64,000 bases of DNA from Amycolatopsis coloradensis (GCF_001953865.1 NZ_MQUQ01000026.1:1-64000); one strand, 5' to 3'; positions 49,449 to 58,055 are shown, counted from the stretch's first letter. Notes: generated from the sequence alone by a model not told the origin. Numbers and translations are program-made.

Positions 49449-50399
49449 TCAGTCCGTGGGCCTGGTGAAGCAGGCCCGGATGGTGGTGCCGTGCGGACCG
49501 GTATGGACGCGTACGAGGTCGGACAGCAAGTTGACCAGCAGCAGGCCGCGGCCGCGGAGTTCTCCGGCGGAGACGGGACGTCGACCGGCCAGTGGGTCGG
49601 TGAGGTGGCCGTTGTCGTGGACTTCGCAGATCAGCAGGCCTTGCTCGGTCCACAACCGGAGCCGTCCCTGACCGCCACCGTGGTCGACGCTGTTCCCGAG
49701 CAATTCGGCGACCACGAGTTCGACGTCTTCCATGCGGTGCCGGGAGAGTCCGGCCCGGTGCGCCTGCTCGCGGGTCGCGGTGCGGGCATGGGCCATGGAG
49801 GCCGAGTCGCGGGTGACGGCGTCGATGACGACGCAGGTGGCCGGTTCGGGAAGTGGGATGTTGTAGCCGCCGATGATGCTGTGGGGGTCGTAACCGGTGC
49901 TGCGGCGCTCGCCGCCGGCGTCGACCAGCACGGGGTGGGTGATTTCGGCGTCGGCCAGAACGCGCGCGTCGAGACGAGTAATGTCATACGGGCAGAGAAT
50001 GGTGACGTCGCGGCCGGTGAACGCGAGATTGATCAACGCCTCGTGCTGGGCGCAGGCCGGATATTCCAGTTCGGTACGACCGGCCCAGATCGGTTCGCCG
50101 ATGATGCGGACCCGCCGGCCGGGGTGGCTGTCGGCGAAGGCACGGAGGACCCCGGGAATGATCCGGCCGGGGTTACGGCCTTCTTCGGTCATGTCGAGCA
50201 GCCGGACCTGGTCGGCGTTCCGGCCCAGCGCGGTGCGCAGCAGTTCGAGATTGGGGCCGGGAACCGACACCGCGACCGGTTCGCCTGCCAGCAGGCCTTC
50301 GCGGATGAACGGCAGGGTACCCGCCAGGTAGTCCTCCTGGCCTTCGTAGAACAAAGCGGGGTGGACGAACGGGTCCGCGGTCGTGCTGGGCGCGTTCAT
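49449..50399 (-). CDS. MEDS-domain anti-sigma-type histidine kinase
   Basis: A 316-residue regulator. Residues about 10-190 form a MEDS domain (FVHPALFYEGQEDYLAGTLP, CPYDITRLD). Residues about 205-312 form a HATPase_c domain with N-box MEDVELVVAELLGNSVDHGG, G1 box CEVHDNGHL and G2 box GRGLLLVNLL. This is the anti-sigma-factor (RsbW-like) kinase style found across actinobacteria, phosphorylating STAS antagonists. ATGA overlap with the STAS gene upstream, so the two work as a pair. The target sigma factor is not in this window. Confidence 0.92.
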   Translation of the reverse strand: MNAPSTTADPFVHPALFYEGQEDYLAGTLPFIREGLLAGEPVAVSVPGPNLELLRTALGRNADQVRLLDMTEEGRNPGRIIPGVLRAFADSHPGRRVRIIGEPIWAGRTELEYPACAQHEALINLAFTGRDVTILCPYDITRLDARVLADAEITHPVLVDAGGERRSTGYDPHSIIGGYNIPLPEPATCVVIDAVTRDSASMAHARTATREQAHRAGLSRHRMEDVELVVAELLGNSVDHGGGQGRLRLWTEQGLLICEVHDNGHLTDPLAGRRPVSAGELRGRGLLLVNLLSDLVRVHTGPHGTTIRACFTRPTD

Positions 50400-50761
50400 G
50401 TCGACCGACCGTCATCGGTGATGAGCTGAGCCGCTTCTTCCGGCCAGAACAGGCGCAACACCTTCCACACGCTACCCGGCGGGTGCCGGATCGTCAGCGA
50501 AGCCGGTGGCCGGACACTGCGGGCCGCGTCGACGAGGGCACTGACCCCGCGTACGTCGGTGAACGACAGGCAAGACAGATCCACTGTCCCACCTCCACCT
50601 TTGACCAGCATGTGCAAGCTCGTCTCCCACGATGCGTGAGTCGCCGGGTCGATCGTCCCGATCACCCGTATCCCCCTGGAGGCGGGCAGGTCGAGTACCC
50701 GCAACCCAGCCTCGATCCGCTCACCATGGCTTTGGCCGCCGCTGCCGGCAGCGTATTCCAC
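50396..50761 (-). CDS. STAS-domain anti-sigma factor antagonist
   Basis: A 121-residue STAS protein. The core reads IRVIGTIDPATHASWETSLH, then GGTVDLSCLSFTDVRGVSAL. In SpoIIAA-type antagonists a Ser or Thr stands near this point and is phosphorylated by the kinase; here it may be Ser in LSFTDVRG or the Thr beside it. GTG 50761 is chosen for its ribosome site ggaggcaagg; a longer reading begins at 50869. Coupled by 4-nt overlap to the MEDS-ATPase gene. Confidence 0.88.
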   Translation of the reverse strand: MEYAAGSGGQSHGERIEAGLRVLDLPASRGIRVIGTIDPATHASWETSLHMLVKGGGGTVDLSCLSFTDVRGVSALVDAARSVRPPASLTIRHPPGSVWKVLRLFWPEEAAQLITDDGRST

Positions 50762-50879
50762 GTCCTTGCCTCCCGGCGCGAGCTCGGCCCTTCCTGTCGG
50801 ACAGAAGCCTAAATGCAGACTGGATCCTACGCACTCTTGGGTGTAGGCGTGTCCTGGACCGGGCGACATGCCGTCGAGT

Positions 50880-51422
50880 GACTCACTACGGCCACGTATA
50901 CCGCGTCCAGCGGCCGTCAGGCCCGGTCCTGCATCTCAGCGACGACCTTGTCGGTAACCCGCGAGATCGTCTCTTTACTGACCGAAGATCCGTAGATCTC
51001 GGCAATTTGCCGAAATGCCCTCGTCATTCTCTACAACGACAACACGGTGTCATCCACCTCGGTAAACCGTCGTTACCGCTTCTCGCGATCTGTGACTCGA
51101 ACGTGCTTTCCCGATCCCGTGGCACGTTGATGCCGATCTCGCCCGCAGCGTCCGAAACCACCATTTTAGGCCGAGTGTCGTTCCGGACATTCGTCGACTC
51201 GCGGTCCGGCTCGGCCTGGTTCTTCCCGTGCCCGAGGCACTCGGGCGCCTCCTCGTTCAGTGCGGTTTCCGGCACATTCTTGGTGAACAGCTTCAGCAGG
51301 CCGTCCGGACCGGTCAATGCCAACCCTCACGCCTTCGCCTGGGCCACCGTCGCCGCCGCGGCGGCCTGCTCCGGCGACAGCTTGGACTCACTCTTGCGTG
51401 GACTCACAAGGTCCGATGTCAT
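50880..51422 (-). pseudogene. Decayed IS256-family transposase (N-terminal part)
   Basis: The start MTSDLVSPRKSESKLSPEQA (51422 leftward) reaches an in-frame TGA at 51327-51329. It then resumes in frame as LALTGPDGLLKLFTKNVPET, and EAPECLGHGKNQAEPDRES. A frameshift near 51030 leads to RQIAEIYGSSVSKETISRVT, another stop, then RPLDAVYVAV before similarity ends at about 50880. This is the N-terminal third of an IS256/Mutator transposase; the DDE core is gone. No inverted terminal repeats located. Confidence 0.8.
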
Positions 51423-51540
51423 CACTCACAGTGCCCACCTCGCCGGACTCTTGCGGCCCCGCATCGTCTGGGTCTTCCCGGTGTCTATCTTGTCGGCGAG
51501 GAGTCAGGAGCGGTCGACGAGGAGGTCGACGGTGTGACGG

Positions 51541-51873
51541 ATGTGTTCATCGGCAGCGGGTATCAGCGATACGTTCGCGTTGGGTGTGCTCAACGAGATG
51601 CTCGGCGCCGAAGCTCCCATCGTCGCGGCCCCGTGTGTCAAGCCCGTTCTTCGTCGGCATCCTGTGTATGCGGACAGCGTCGCTCGGCTTACGAAGGCTG
51701 GCGTGACGATGCTCGACCCGGACACGATCACCACTCGCGCAGAGGACGGTCTAGCCACCTTCGGTTGGTCCTATGTCATCTTCGCCCTTCGCAGCGCGGG
51801 CAAGTCCGATGTGGATAGGGTGACTGAGTATCTTGCGGCGGTATCAGTCTGGTGCAACCGCGTTTCTCCGTGA
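51541..51873 (+). pseudogene. Truncated flavoprotein (phosphopantothenoylcysteine-decarboxylase-like)
   Basis: The frame reads AAGISDTFALGVLNEMLGAE, then APIVAAPCVKPVLRRHPVYA and VARLTKAGVTMLDPD. This matches the C-terminal half of PPCDC-type flavoproteins. The N-terminal Rossmann part is absent: the sequence abuts the IS256 remnant to the left. It may be a fragment left by the insertion, and any start codon here is secondary. Confidence 0.6.
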
Positions 51874-52287
51874 CAACCGCCCGCATTCGGTCGAGAAGAG
51901 GGTCAGTAGGCGACCATCACCATCGGATCCGATGCCAACGCGCTGTCGCTCGACGCCGATCGCCCACCTGAGCGACCTTTCCCACCACGTCGAGACGCTG
52001 CAGGCTGGGCGGCCGAACTGGGATGAGCACCTCGCGCGCTGCTTGCCGACGTCCGCTCATGCCGATGAGCGGACGTCGGCGGTTTGAGCGGAGAACTTTG
52101 GTGCAGGAATTCGCCAATCGAATCGACCCTCTGATGGCATTCGACTGAACCCGGGCCGAGCACCGACAGTAGACGTGTAGACACCGTACTTGCCATGACA
52201 ATGGCGTAGCGATGGCACATCCTCTCATGCCGCATAGGGCGCCGGTAATGTCAGCTACCGCATCGACAGCCGGTGTGATACTGGCGC
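51874..52287. other. Gene-free stretch, 414 nt
   Basis: No reading frame with coding character. It holds the hairpin at 52045-52080. Base composition is less GC-rich than the surrounding genes. Confidence 0.5.
52045..52080. repeat. Perfect 16-bp inverted repeat hairpin
   Basis: Arms gccgacgtccgctcat (52045-52060) and atgagcggacgtcggc (52065-52080) with a 4-nt loop gccg. It could be a terminator for the flavoprotein fragment or an old mobile-element feature. Confidence 0.6.
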
Positions 52288-52428
52288 GTGGCGCATTCGC
52301 TTGACGAAACCCGGCTCGATCCGCAGACGTCGTGGAACGTCAAGCTGGAGCGTGCGCGGGAGCACCTTGACGCGTTGCGAACGCAGGTGAGCGAATATCG
52401 GGAGTCGGACTGCCTCTATCTGCCGTAG
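52288..52428 (+). pseudogene. Short fragment of a hypothetical protein
   Basis: A 46-residue frame: VAHSLDETRLDPQTSWNVKL, then ERAREHLDALRTQVSEYRES, ending at a stop. It resembles the N-terminus of a widespread actinobacterial hypothetical family, cut short. GTG 52288 lacks a good ribosome site. Confidence 0.35.
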
Positions 52429-52464
52429 AAAATGCGGGCAGATAGAGACAGTTCAAACGGATTC

Positions 52465-53016
52465 TTAGGCGTGTGCCTTGGTCAGCCCGACGTTGTTGTC
52501 CCAGCCGCCCAGGTAGGCGCCTTCGGCTCCGAAGTCGATATTGAAATCATGTGCCGAGTTCAGTGCGCGGTTGGTGACGTGTGCGTATCCGCAGTTGTTG
52601 TCGCCGAGAATCGACGACATGTTCGCCTTCCAGTACGAGTCGGGTTCGACGCGGTAGCCAGCCGAGTCGCACGGTCCCGAGTTCCCGTAGATGGTCGTCA
52701 TGTTGCCCGCGGCATTGCGGTTGTAGTTCCCGTTCGAGTACCAGTACATCAGAGGAGTGGCCTCGGCGATCGCGGAGATGGCGGGCTCGTTCCCCTGGGA
52801 CGCCAGTCCGGCCGCGGCCGCGGCCGGTGATACGTCGGAGCACGACTTCGCCAGGACGGGGGACACGTCGTCGTTCTGGGCCGGCCCGACCACCCAGGCG
52901 CAGAAGCGCCCCGCTGAGTCATCGCTCACGGTGGCCGCCGAAGCAGAGGTGCCGCTCAGCGACGCGAGCGCAAGCGTCGCCACGCCAACGGTAAGCATCT
53001 TCGATACGCGTTTCAT
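52465..53016 (-). CDS. Secreted protein, function unknown
   Basis: A 183-residue exported protein. Signal peptide MKRVSKMLTVGVATLALASL, cleaved near SASA. The mature protein has four Cys (FCAWVVG, SCSDVSP, GPCDSAG, NNCGYAH), likely forming two disulfides, and an Asn/Gly/Tyr-rich middle (YWYSNGNYNRNAAGN). ATG 53016 with gagaggg; a longer reading to 53076 is rejected. No known domain seen. Probably an abundant extracellular protein. Confidence 0.8.
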   Translation of the reverse strand: MKRVSKMLTVGVATLALASLSGTSASAATVSDDSAGRFCAWVVGPAQNDDVSPVLAKSCSDVSPAAAAAGLASQGNEPAISAIAEATPLMYWYSNGNYNRNAAGNMTTIYGNSGPCDSAGYRVEPDSYWKANMSSILGDNNCGYAHVTNRALNSAHDFNIDFGAEGAYLGGWDNNVGLTKAHA

Positions 53017-53570
53017 TTCAACCCTCTCGACATATATTAATTGGATGCAACCCTCGAAATCGAACGCATAGCGCACCCTGAGGGCCTTCCGTGTTCCACG
53101 GCAAACACACTGAACGTGGTGAAAGGGAAGAAGTCAGGGGTTGGCGGCGGGTCAGGGCTAAAGAGAAGACTGCCGCAATAACAGCAGCTCAAACAGGCGC
53201 AGCTTTGTTGCTGACAGATGAGCGCGAGCATGAGCCGCGGTGTGCTCAGAGCGCAAATGTACCTTGCATTGAAAGCCCTCCCCAGTAGAACCGCTTCACG
53301 CTAATAATTGCGATCAATTAACCCTGCCACTAGATCAACATGTCCGAACACCACCGAACGAGTGTGATCAGGGTCACTGGGAACTATTTGTCATATTCTT
53401 ATGATTGTCGAGTGTTGTAGCTGATTCGCTACGAATTCCTCTAACTTGGACTCGCTGAACGGAGGTTTCTCGGCGATGCTGAGATTCGAAGTGTCGAATC
53501 GCGACAAGAATCCGGGCTTCTCGCGGACCGGGCTGGCGGTCGTCGACGGAGCGTCCGAATGCGGTAGGAG
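53017..53570. other. Low-GC intergenic region, 554 nt
   Basis: Markedly lower GC than the window, with AT-rich parts (cgctaataattgcgatcaat, ttgtcatattcttatgatt) suited to promoters for the secreted protein gene. It contains only a weak small frame at its right end. No palindrome of note. Confidence 0.5.
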
Positions 53571-53574
53571 CTAG
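53476..53574 (+). CDS. Possible 32-residue peptide
   Basis: A frame from ATG 53476: MLRFEVSNRDKNPGFSRTGL, then AVVDGASECGRS. ggagg lies 10 nt upstream. It ends inside the stop of the convergent membrane protein gene. Too short to judge; may be a remnant. Confidence 0.25.
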   Translation: MLRFEVSNRDKNPGFSRTGLAVVDGASECGRS

Positions 53575-54233
53575 TGCTCCAGTCTGATCAGGACTTCCTC
53601 GATGATGTCCGGTACGGACACGACTATGAAGCCGAGGCCTCCCAGCGGGATTGCGCAGGCTGCAACCTGAATGCCTTGGCGTACCGAGCGAATCCCTCGA
53701 AAGCCGGCGAAGCCGATCGCGACTACCGTCGCGAGCAGTAGGACGCCGATGCCTGAGCGGCCGGACTGCCGGACTACGTCGGCGATCAACATCCCGATTA
53801 CCGCGGCGGTAGCGACAGTGCCGCGGATATCGGTTCGCCCGATCGTATTCAAGAGGAAGCCGGCGAGGAGGCCGCCGGCGGTCGCCAGTGCGCACCACAG
53901 CACTGTCGTCGACACGTCGATCTGGTACGGCATGCCCTCGTACTTGATGCCATAGAACAGGGCCTTACCCCAGTAAAAGGCAAGAACAGCAGCGATCAGC
54001 GATTCAACTGCCCGGATGACCGCGCGCCGACGAGGTGCGCCGGCGGTCACCGCGACGACCAGCACGATCCAGATGGTGAAGCTGTGCGCCAGCGGCCTCA
54101 GCACGTCGCTGTAGTAGGCGTAAGCGCCTACGGCGCCAGAGAGCACACCGGCCAGGATCGCGCCGAGATCGGAGGCGCGAAAATAGTCCGACCGGGGCGC
54201 TCGCGTCGCATCATCCTCAGTCTCAATCGGCAC
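53571..54233 (-). CDS. Multi-pass membrane protein, function unknown
   Basis: A 220-residue integral membrane protein with about seven hydrophobic helices from residue 24 onward (LGAILAGVLSGAVGAYAYY, FTIWIVLVVAVTAGA, TVLWCALATAGGLLAGFLL). A hydrophilic N-terminus and short loops suggest no large soluble domain. Start is GTG 54233, with gggggtaagg just upstream. Lone leftward gene. I do not recognise a named family. Confidence 0.78.
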   Translation of the reverse strand: MPIETEDDATRAPRSDYFRASDLGAILAGVLSGAVGAYAYYSDVLRPLAHSFTIWIVLVVAVTAGAPRRRAVIRAVESLIAAVLAFYWGKALFYGIKYEGMPYQIDVSTTVLWCALATAGGLLAGFLLNTIGRTDIRGTVATAAVIGMLIADVVRQSGRSGIGVLLLATVVAIGFAGFRGIRSVRQGIQVAACAIPLGGLGFIVVSVPDIIEEVLIRLEH

Positions 54234-54756
54234 CCTTACCCCCAGCTAGTGCATGTAGCGACAACTTGCAGCCTCCTGCAAGGAGCGACAGGTCCGACAC
54301 CATCCGTAGTCGCTGCCGGGGCAGCATACCGCCATGATCAAAATTTGGATGTGATGCGGGCGGTCGCACGACGTCGCGTCGGCGAGCGCGCGGCAAAGCC
54401 AGTGGGGAGGACTCGTGCAGCGTTTCGCCACCTGCTTTGATGAAGGTGGCGAGATGGCGCAGCACGCGTGCATTTCGTTCGTCGGCCGCCAGGTCGTTCG
54501 CCGGATATCGGAGGCGGTCCCGGCTACCGGTGAGTCGCACTGGCCGCCGTATCGGGTCGGGGTTTTCCGCCGTCGGTCATGGTGCCGACTTGCGGGGCTA
54601 TCGGCTGTGTAGGGAATGACGAGACACGGGTCGGCAAGTTCGACTACGCTGGCCGCTCGGCCGGTTACGCTCGTGTGTCGATCACGGAGTAACTCGGCGT
54701 GGCCGGTTGGGTGGCCAGCAGGGGAGATGTCGGGGCGACGGGGAGGGCGAGCCGGC
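54234..54756. other. Intergenic region, 523 nt
   Basis: Holds a short hairpin (cttgcag-cctc-ctgcaag, 54265-54282). A minus-strand frame (54540 to 54223, containing RVLRHLATFIKAGGETLHES) looks marginally coding but has no clear start signal. The promoter of the type VII cargo operon should lie at the right end; no clear hexamers found. Confidence 0.4.
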
Positions 54757-55230
54757 GTGTCATTCAATGTGCCCAGATTGCGGCAGCAGGCTGGTGAGCT
54801 TGATACCGAGCTGGAGCAGGCCCGGTTTACCGGGCGATCTGCTGACGGTGTCGCGTTGGCTGTAGTGACTGGTCAGGGCAGGCTTGTGGACTTGACGATC
54901 GCGGATCACGTGATCCGGAGCTCTCACCCACAGCGGCTGGGTCCCGCGGTGCTGGAGGCGGTCTCGGTGGCCCGGCGTGAGGCCGCGCAGGTCGGTGTCG
55001 CCAAGGTGCGCGCGGTGGTGGACAAGGACCAGGAATGGATGCCCGAACCCGCCCCTGGACCTGGGGCAGGTCGACGGAATGTCGTCGGGCCGTCAGCTGC
55101 TCCCGGTGCCACGACGGCGGCTGAGCCGCGTGGAGCGCGTCCCGATGCCGGGGAGGTCGAGGAGGAGAGTTTCGATCAGCTCGACTTCCTGGACGCTGAT
55201 CTCGAGGACGAGGGGCGGGATCGCTGGTGA
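54757..55230 (+). CDS. YbaB/EbfC-like protein, first gene of type VII cargo operon
   Basis: A 157-residue protein. Residues about 5-95 match the YbaB/EbfC fold (ELDTELEQARFTGRSADGVA, VVTGQGRLVDLTIADHVI, VLEAVSVARREAAQVG). An acidic, Pro/Ala-rich tail follows, ending EEESFDQLDFLDADLEDEG. YbaB proteins bind DNA in other contexts, but in Pseudonocardiaceae such genes often precede WXG100-like genes. GTG 54757 has gggagg; 4-nt overlap with the next gene starts an unbroken chain of five. Confidence 0.85.
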   Translation: MSFNVPRLRQQAGELDTELEQARFTGRSADGVALAVVTGQGRLVDLTIADHVIRSSHPQRLGPAVLEAVSVARREAAQVGVAKVRAVVDKDQEWMPEPAPGPGAGRRNVVGPSAAPGATTAAEPRGARPDAGEVEEESFDQLDFLDADLEDEGRDRW

Positions 55231-55538
55231 GTTACCAGGACGAGCTGTATCACCTGGCGCGGGAGATCGACGCGACGGTGGTTACGGTCGAGCAGGCCGC
55301 GACGGGTGCGGCGCGGGATCGTGTCACGTGGTCGTTGCCAGGGGAGCTGGGGTCGGTGACGGTGACCGGCGCGGGTGAGCTGGTCGATGTGTCGGTGGAC
55401 GTGGCCGCGATGAAGGACTACAGCGCGCCGAGTTTGTCGCGTCAGCTGCTGCTGGGGATCCAGCGGGCGGAGGAGACCGCGGCCCGCCGGTTTGAGACGA
55501 CCATCGCGGCCGTTCAGGATGAGGAGCGGCTGATATGA
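55227..55538 (+). CDS. Second YbaB/EbfC-like protein
   Basis: A 103-residue protein of the same fold as the one upstream. It has a first helix MSYQDELYHLAREIDATVVT, strands VTWSLPGELGSVTVTGAGEL, and VDVSVDVAAM, then a long C-terminal helix. Starts with GTG in a gtga overlap and ends in an atga overlap. The two YbaB-like proteins may form a heterodimer. Role in cargo export or folding is unproven. Confidence 0.85.
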   Translation: MSYQDELYHLAREIDATVVTVEQAATGAARDRVTWSLPGELGSVTVTGAGELVDVSVDVAAMKDYSAPSLSRQLLLGIQRAEETAARRFETTIAAVQDEERLI

Positions 55539-55918
55539 GCCTTCCAGATCGGTTCGACCCCGGCCCTGGCCAGGGCTATCACGTTTACCCGGAGAAGTTG
55601 CGGGCCGCGGCCGACGCGATTGCCGATGCGGCAGGATTGCTGCAGAACTTCGCGGTGGTGGACTTGGCCGATGTCGCGCTCGGACCATTTGATCTGGGTT
55701 TGCCGGGGACGGCGACGAACCTGATGCCCGGGCTCAACGGTCTGGGGACGGTGGACCGGTACAACGCGGCCATCGACGTGATTCGGCGGATCACGGCCCA
55801 GAATTCGACCCAGCTCGCTGTGCTGAGCGCGGCCTTGGGCAAGGCCGCGAACCATTACGAGCAGCTGGATCAGGAAGCGTATGAGCGGATGAAGAAGCTG
55901 GAGGGTGAGATCAAGTGA
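55535..55918 (+). CDS. WXG100/ESX-like small helical protein
   Basis: A 127-residue protein. It has helices YPEKLRAAADAIADAAGLLQ and VDRYNAAIDVIRRITAQNST, then LSAALGKAANHYEQLDQEAY. The two-helix hairpin layout with an ESX-style C-terminal end fits type VII substrates, though a strict WxG is replaced in the turn by a longer GPFDLGLPG segment. ATGA overlap upstream, GTGA overlap downstream, so it is made together with the larger partner. Confidence 0.82.
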   Translation: MSLPDRFDPGPGQGYHVYPEKLRAAADAIADAAGLLQNFAVVDLADVALGPFDLGLPGTATNLMPGLNGLGTVDRYNAAIDVIRRITAQNSTQLAVLSAALGKAANHYEQLDQEAYERMKKLEGEIK

Positions 55919-56646
55919 CCACCCCTGACCCGGGCAAGGCCGCCGCGGAACTCGCCACCATGAACTACCCGGAGGCCGCGGACGCGAAGATCCGCGAGTA
56001 CGCGGACCTGATCGGCGCGAACGGGATCATCGGTTTGCTGGACAAGCTCCGCAAGTTCGTCGCCGGCGACCTGGAAAAGGCGCTGAGGCTGGCCGAGGCC
56101 TTCGCCAAGGAGAGCAAGTTGAAGGACGCGGCCGAGATCGTCAATGACACGAAGCTGTCACTGACGGCCGCATGGCGTGGTGACGCGTTCGACCAGTACT
56201 CCCTGTATTCCGGGATGGCAGTCGACAGCCTGAACAAGGGCCAGGTCTCCATCACGACCCTGACCAAAACGATGAGCACGGTCGCCACGACGGTGATCGA
56301 CACGTACAAGAACCTGCTGCTCGCGCTCGGCAACTGTGCGGCGAACCTCGCGCAGCTGAGCGGGAAGTTCGCGATCGTGATGGGATCACTGTTGGTCCCG
56401 CCGTTGGCTGCGTTGTCGGCCAAGGACTTCGTGGACGCGATCAACTCGGCGTTCGAGAAGTTCTGGCGTGACTGCAACACGCTCCTGGGCAGCATGATCA
56501 CCAACATCGGAGCATTGGTCGGGAGCGGTCTCGAGCTTACGGTCATCGAGACCACCTTCCCCAAGATCTCGGATGTCGACACGAGCGTCGAGGTGGTCGG
56601 GGAACCCCGCCGCTGGCGGATCAAACCGGGAGCCGATCCTTCGTGA
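55915..56646 (+). CDS. Larger WXG100-like type VII cargo protein
   Basis: A 243-residue helical protein. The WXG-type turn appears as TAAWRGDAFDQYSLY (about residue 83). It is followed by helices with alternating polarity, LNKGQVSITTLTKTMSTVAT. A more hydrophobic stretch (FAIVMGSLLVPPLAALSA) lies near 155. Start is GTG 55915. It probably forms a complex with the small ESX-like protein just upstream. No toxin domain is visible, so it may be a structural or carrier subunit. Confidence 0.82.
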   Translation: MTTPDPGKAAAELATMNYPEAADAKIREYADLIGANGIIGLLDKLRKFVAGDLEKALRLAEAFAKESKLKDAAEIVNDTKLSLTAAWRGDAFDQYSLYSGMAVDSLNKGQVSITTLTKTMSTVATTVIDTYKNLLLALGNCAANLAQLSGKFAIVMGSLLVPPLAALSAKDFVDAINSAFEKFWRDCNTLLGSMITNIGALVGSGLELTVIETTFPKISDVDTSVEVVGEPRRWRIKPGADPS

Positions 56647-57239
56647 CACGATGTCTCGCCCGAGGGCTCGCCCTGCTGATGGCCGGCGGACTGGGGGTGC
56701 TGGCCGGCTGCGGCACGAGCCCGCCGCCTCCGCCACCGGAACCGTCGGTGTCGGTCCCGCCGATCCCCGCACAGCTGAATGGCAACAAGTTCATCGCCGA
56801 TCCGTGTTCGGCGATCACCGTGGAGCAGCTGCGGAGTATTGGTATCGGTGACGGTAGGCACGAACAGACTCGGCAGGGCCAATGCCTGATCGTGCTCGGC
56901 CGGTCGGTCGACGTGACCACGTCGTGGTTCCCGCCGCTGCGGGAGAGCATCAGCACGTTGTACAGCGGCCGCGCTCTAGGCCGCGATGTCGGCAATCACT
57001 GGGAAGAGCTGACGATCAACGGCTACCCCGCGGTGATCGTGGATGTCGAGGAGAACATTCCGAGCAGGCGTGACGAGGGGCCTCTGGCGTGCAGGCTGGT
57101 TCTCGGCGTCGACGACAACACGCTGGTGCACATCAAGACCAACACGCGGGGAAAGCCGGAGGCGGGTCCCTGGCAGAACGATCCCTGCGGCGCGGTCAAG
57201 AAGATCGCCGAGTTTGTGATCGACAACCTTCGCAGCTAG
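56643..57239 (+). CDS. DUF3558 lipoprotein
   Basis: A 198-residue lipoprotein. The signal ends in the lipobox LAGC (Cys about 23), followed by a Pro-rich spacer (GTSPPPPPPEPSVSVPP). The DUF3558 body has ADPCSAITVEQLRSIGI, NGYPAVIVDVEENIP, and WQNDPCGAVKKIAEFVI, with paired Cys. DUF3558 proteins are widespread in Pseudonocardiaceae, often beside WXG100 genes. GTG start 56643 in a 4-nt overlap, last of the five-gene chain. It is probably anchored outside the membrane as a receptor for exported partners. Confidence 0.87.
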   Translation: MTRCLARGLALLMAGGLGVLAGCGTSPPPPPPEPSVSVPPIPAQLNGNKFIADPCSAITVEQLRSIGIGDGRHEQTRQGQCLIVLGRSVDVTTSWFPPLRESISTLYSGRALGRDVGNHWEELTINGYPAVIVDVEENIPSRRDEGPLACRLVLGVDDNTLVHIKTNTRGKPEAGPWQNDPCGAVKKIAEFVIDNLRS

Positions 57240-57335
57240 GTGCACTGATCTGGCCCAGATCCAGCAGCGGCGGCTGTTCGTGTTCGGGAAGCGATCGTCG
57301 GTCGAACACGACACCCGCCGATTTCCGAAATCGCG

Positions 57336-58055
57336 CTACCGGTGCGGTGCGCGGCGCGTGGGTGGAGCGGGGGGAAGTGTCCCTCGTGCTCGTTGCGAGG
57401 CCCGGTACGCCGGGCCCCGCAACGAGTTGAGCCATCCGTGGGGGTGAAGCTGTTCGAGCGCGTGTGTGGTCACGTCGAAGGTGGGATCCTCGCCGTGCTC
57501 GGGCCGGGTCAGGGTCAAGGTGGCGACCGGCTGCCAAGGTCCGGTGAGGTCGGCGAGCATGATCCGAAATGTGAGTGGTTCGGTGGCGACCGTGTCGGGC
57601 AGCGCGGCGAGGTAGGTGGGGATCCGCCTGGCGGGGTCGACGGGAACGGCCCCGATCACCCGGTGCCGAGCACCGGCCTGGTAGGGCAGCAGCGAGGTGT
57701 AGACGCTGGCGAAGTCGCGACGGGGGATGAGGATGTGCCGCAGGCCGGGTCGGCTCCCTGTGGTGGCCAGGGCCAGGTCGACAGGGACGCCTTCGCCGCC
57801 GGCATTGTGGATTCGTACCGCCAGACCCAGCACGTCGGCGATGCCGCCCGGCGTCGAGACCGCCTTCGACAACCGCACGATGGCCGCGAACTCGCCGGGA
57901 TGGTCGAGCAGCGGCACGCCGTGTGTATCCCGGCCGTGCACGGTGAACCGGGCGGCGAACACCACGCCACGAGGGTGAAACAACCGCGCACCACGTAAGG
58001 CCGCGCCCACACCGATCACAGCGGCGACAGTGCGCCGGACGAACACGTCATTCAT
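57336..58055 (-). CDS. Catalase-fold-like protein
   Basis: A 239-residue protein. It reads RGARLFHPRGVVFAARFTVH, PGEFAAIVRLSKAVSTPGGI, DVLGLAVRIHNAGGEGVPVD, and LFHP-type features. The pattern resembles small catalase-superfamily proteins of actinobacteria, which databases sometimes call phosphodiesterases. The heme-ligand Tyr of true catalases was not identified, so activity is doubtful. ATG 58055 is preceded by gagggcga. Leftward, convergent with the DUF3558 operon. Confidence 0.65.
   Translation of the reverse strand: MNDVFVRRTVAAVIGVGAALRGARLFHPRGVVFAARFTVHGRDTHGVPLLDHPGEFAAIVRLSKAVSTPGGIADVLGLAVRIHNAGGEGVPVDLALATTGSRPGLRHILIPRRDFASVYTSLLPYQAGARHRVIGAVPVDPARRIPTYLAALPDTVATEPLTFRIMLADLTGPWQPVATLTLTRPEHGEDPTFDVTTHALEQLHPHGWLNSLRGPAYRASQRARGTLPPAPPTRRAPHR

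Noticed and set aside
54223..54540. 105-residue minus-strand frame
   Set aside because: Overlaps the 5' end of the membrane protein gene, lacks a ribosome site and has mixed codon quality.
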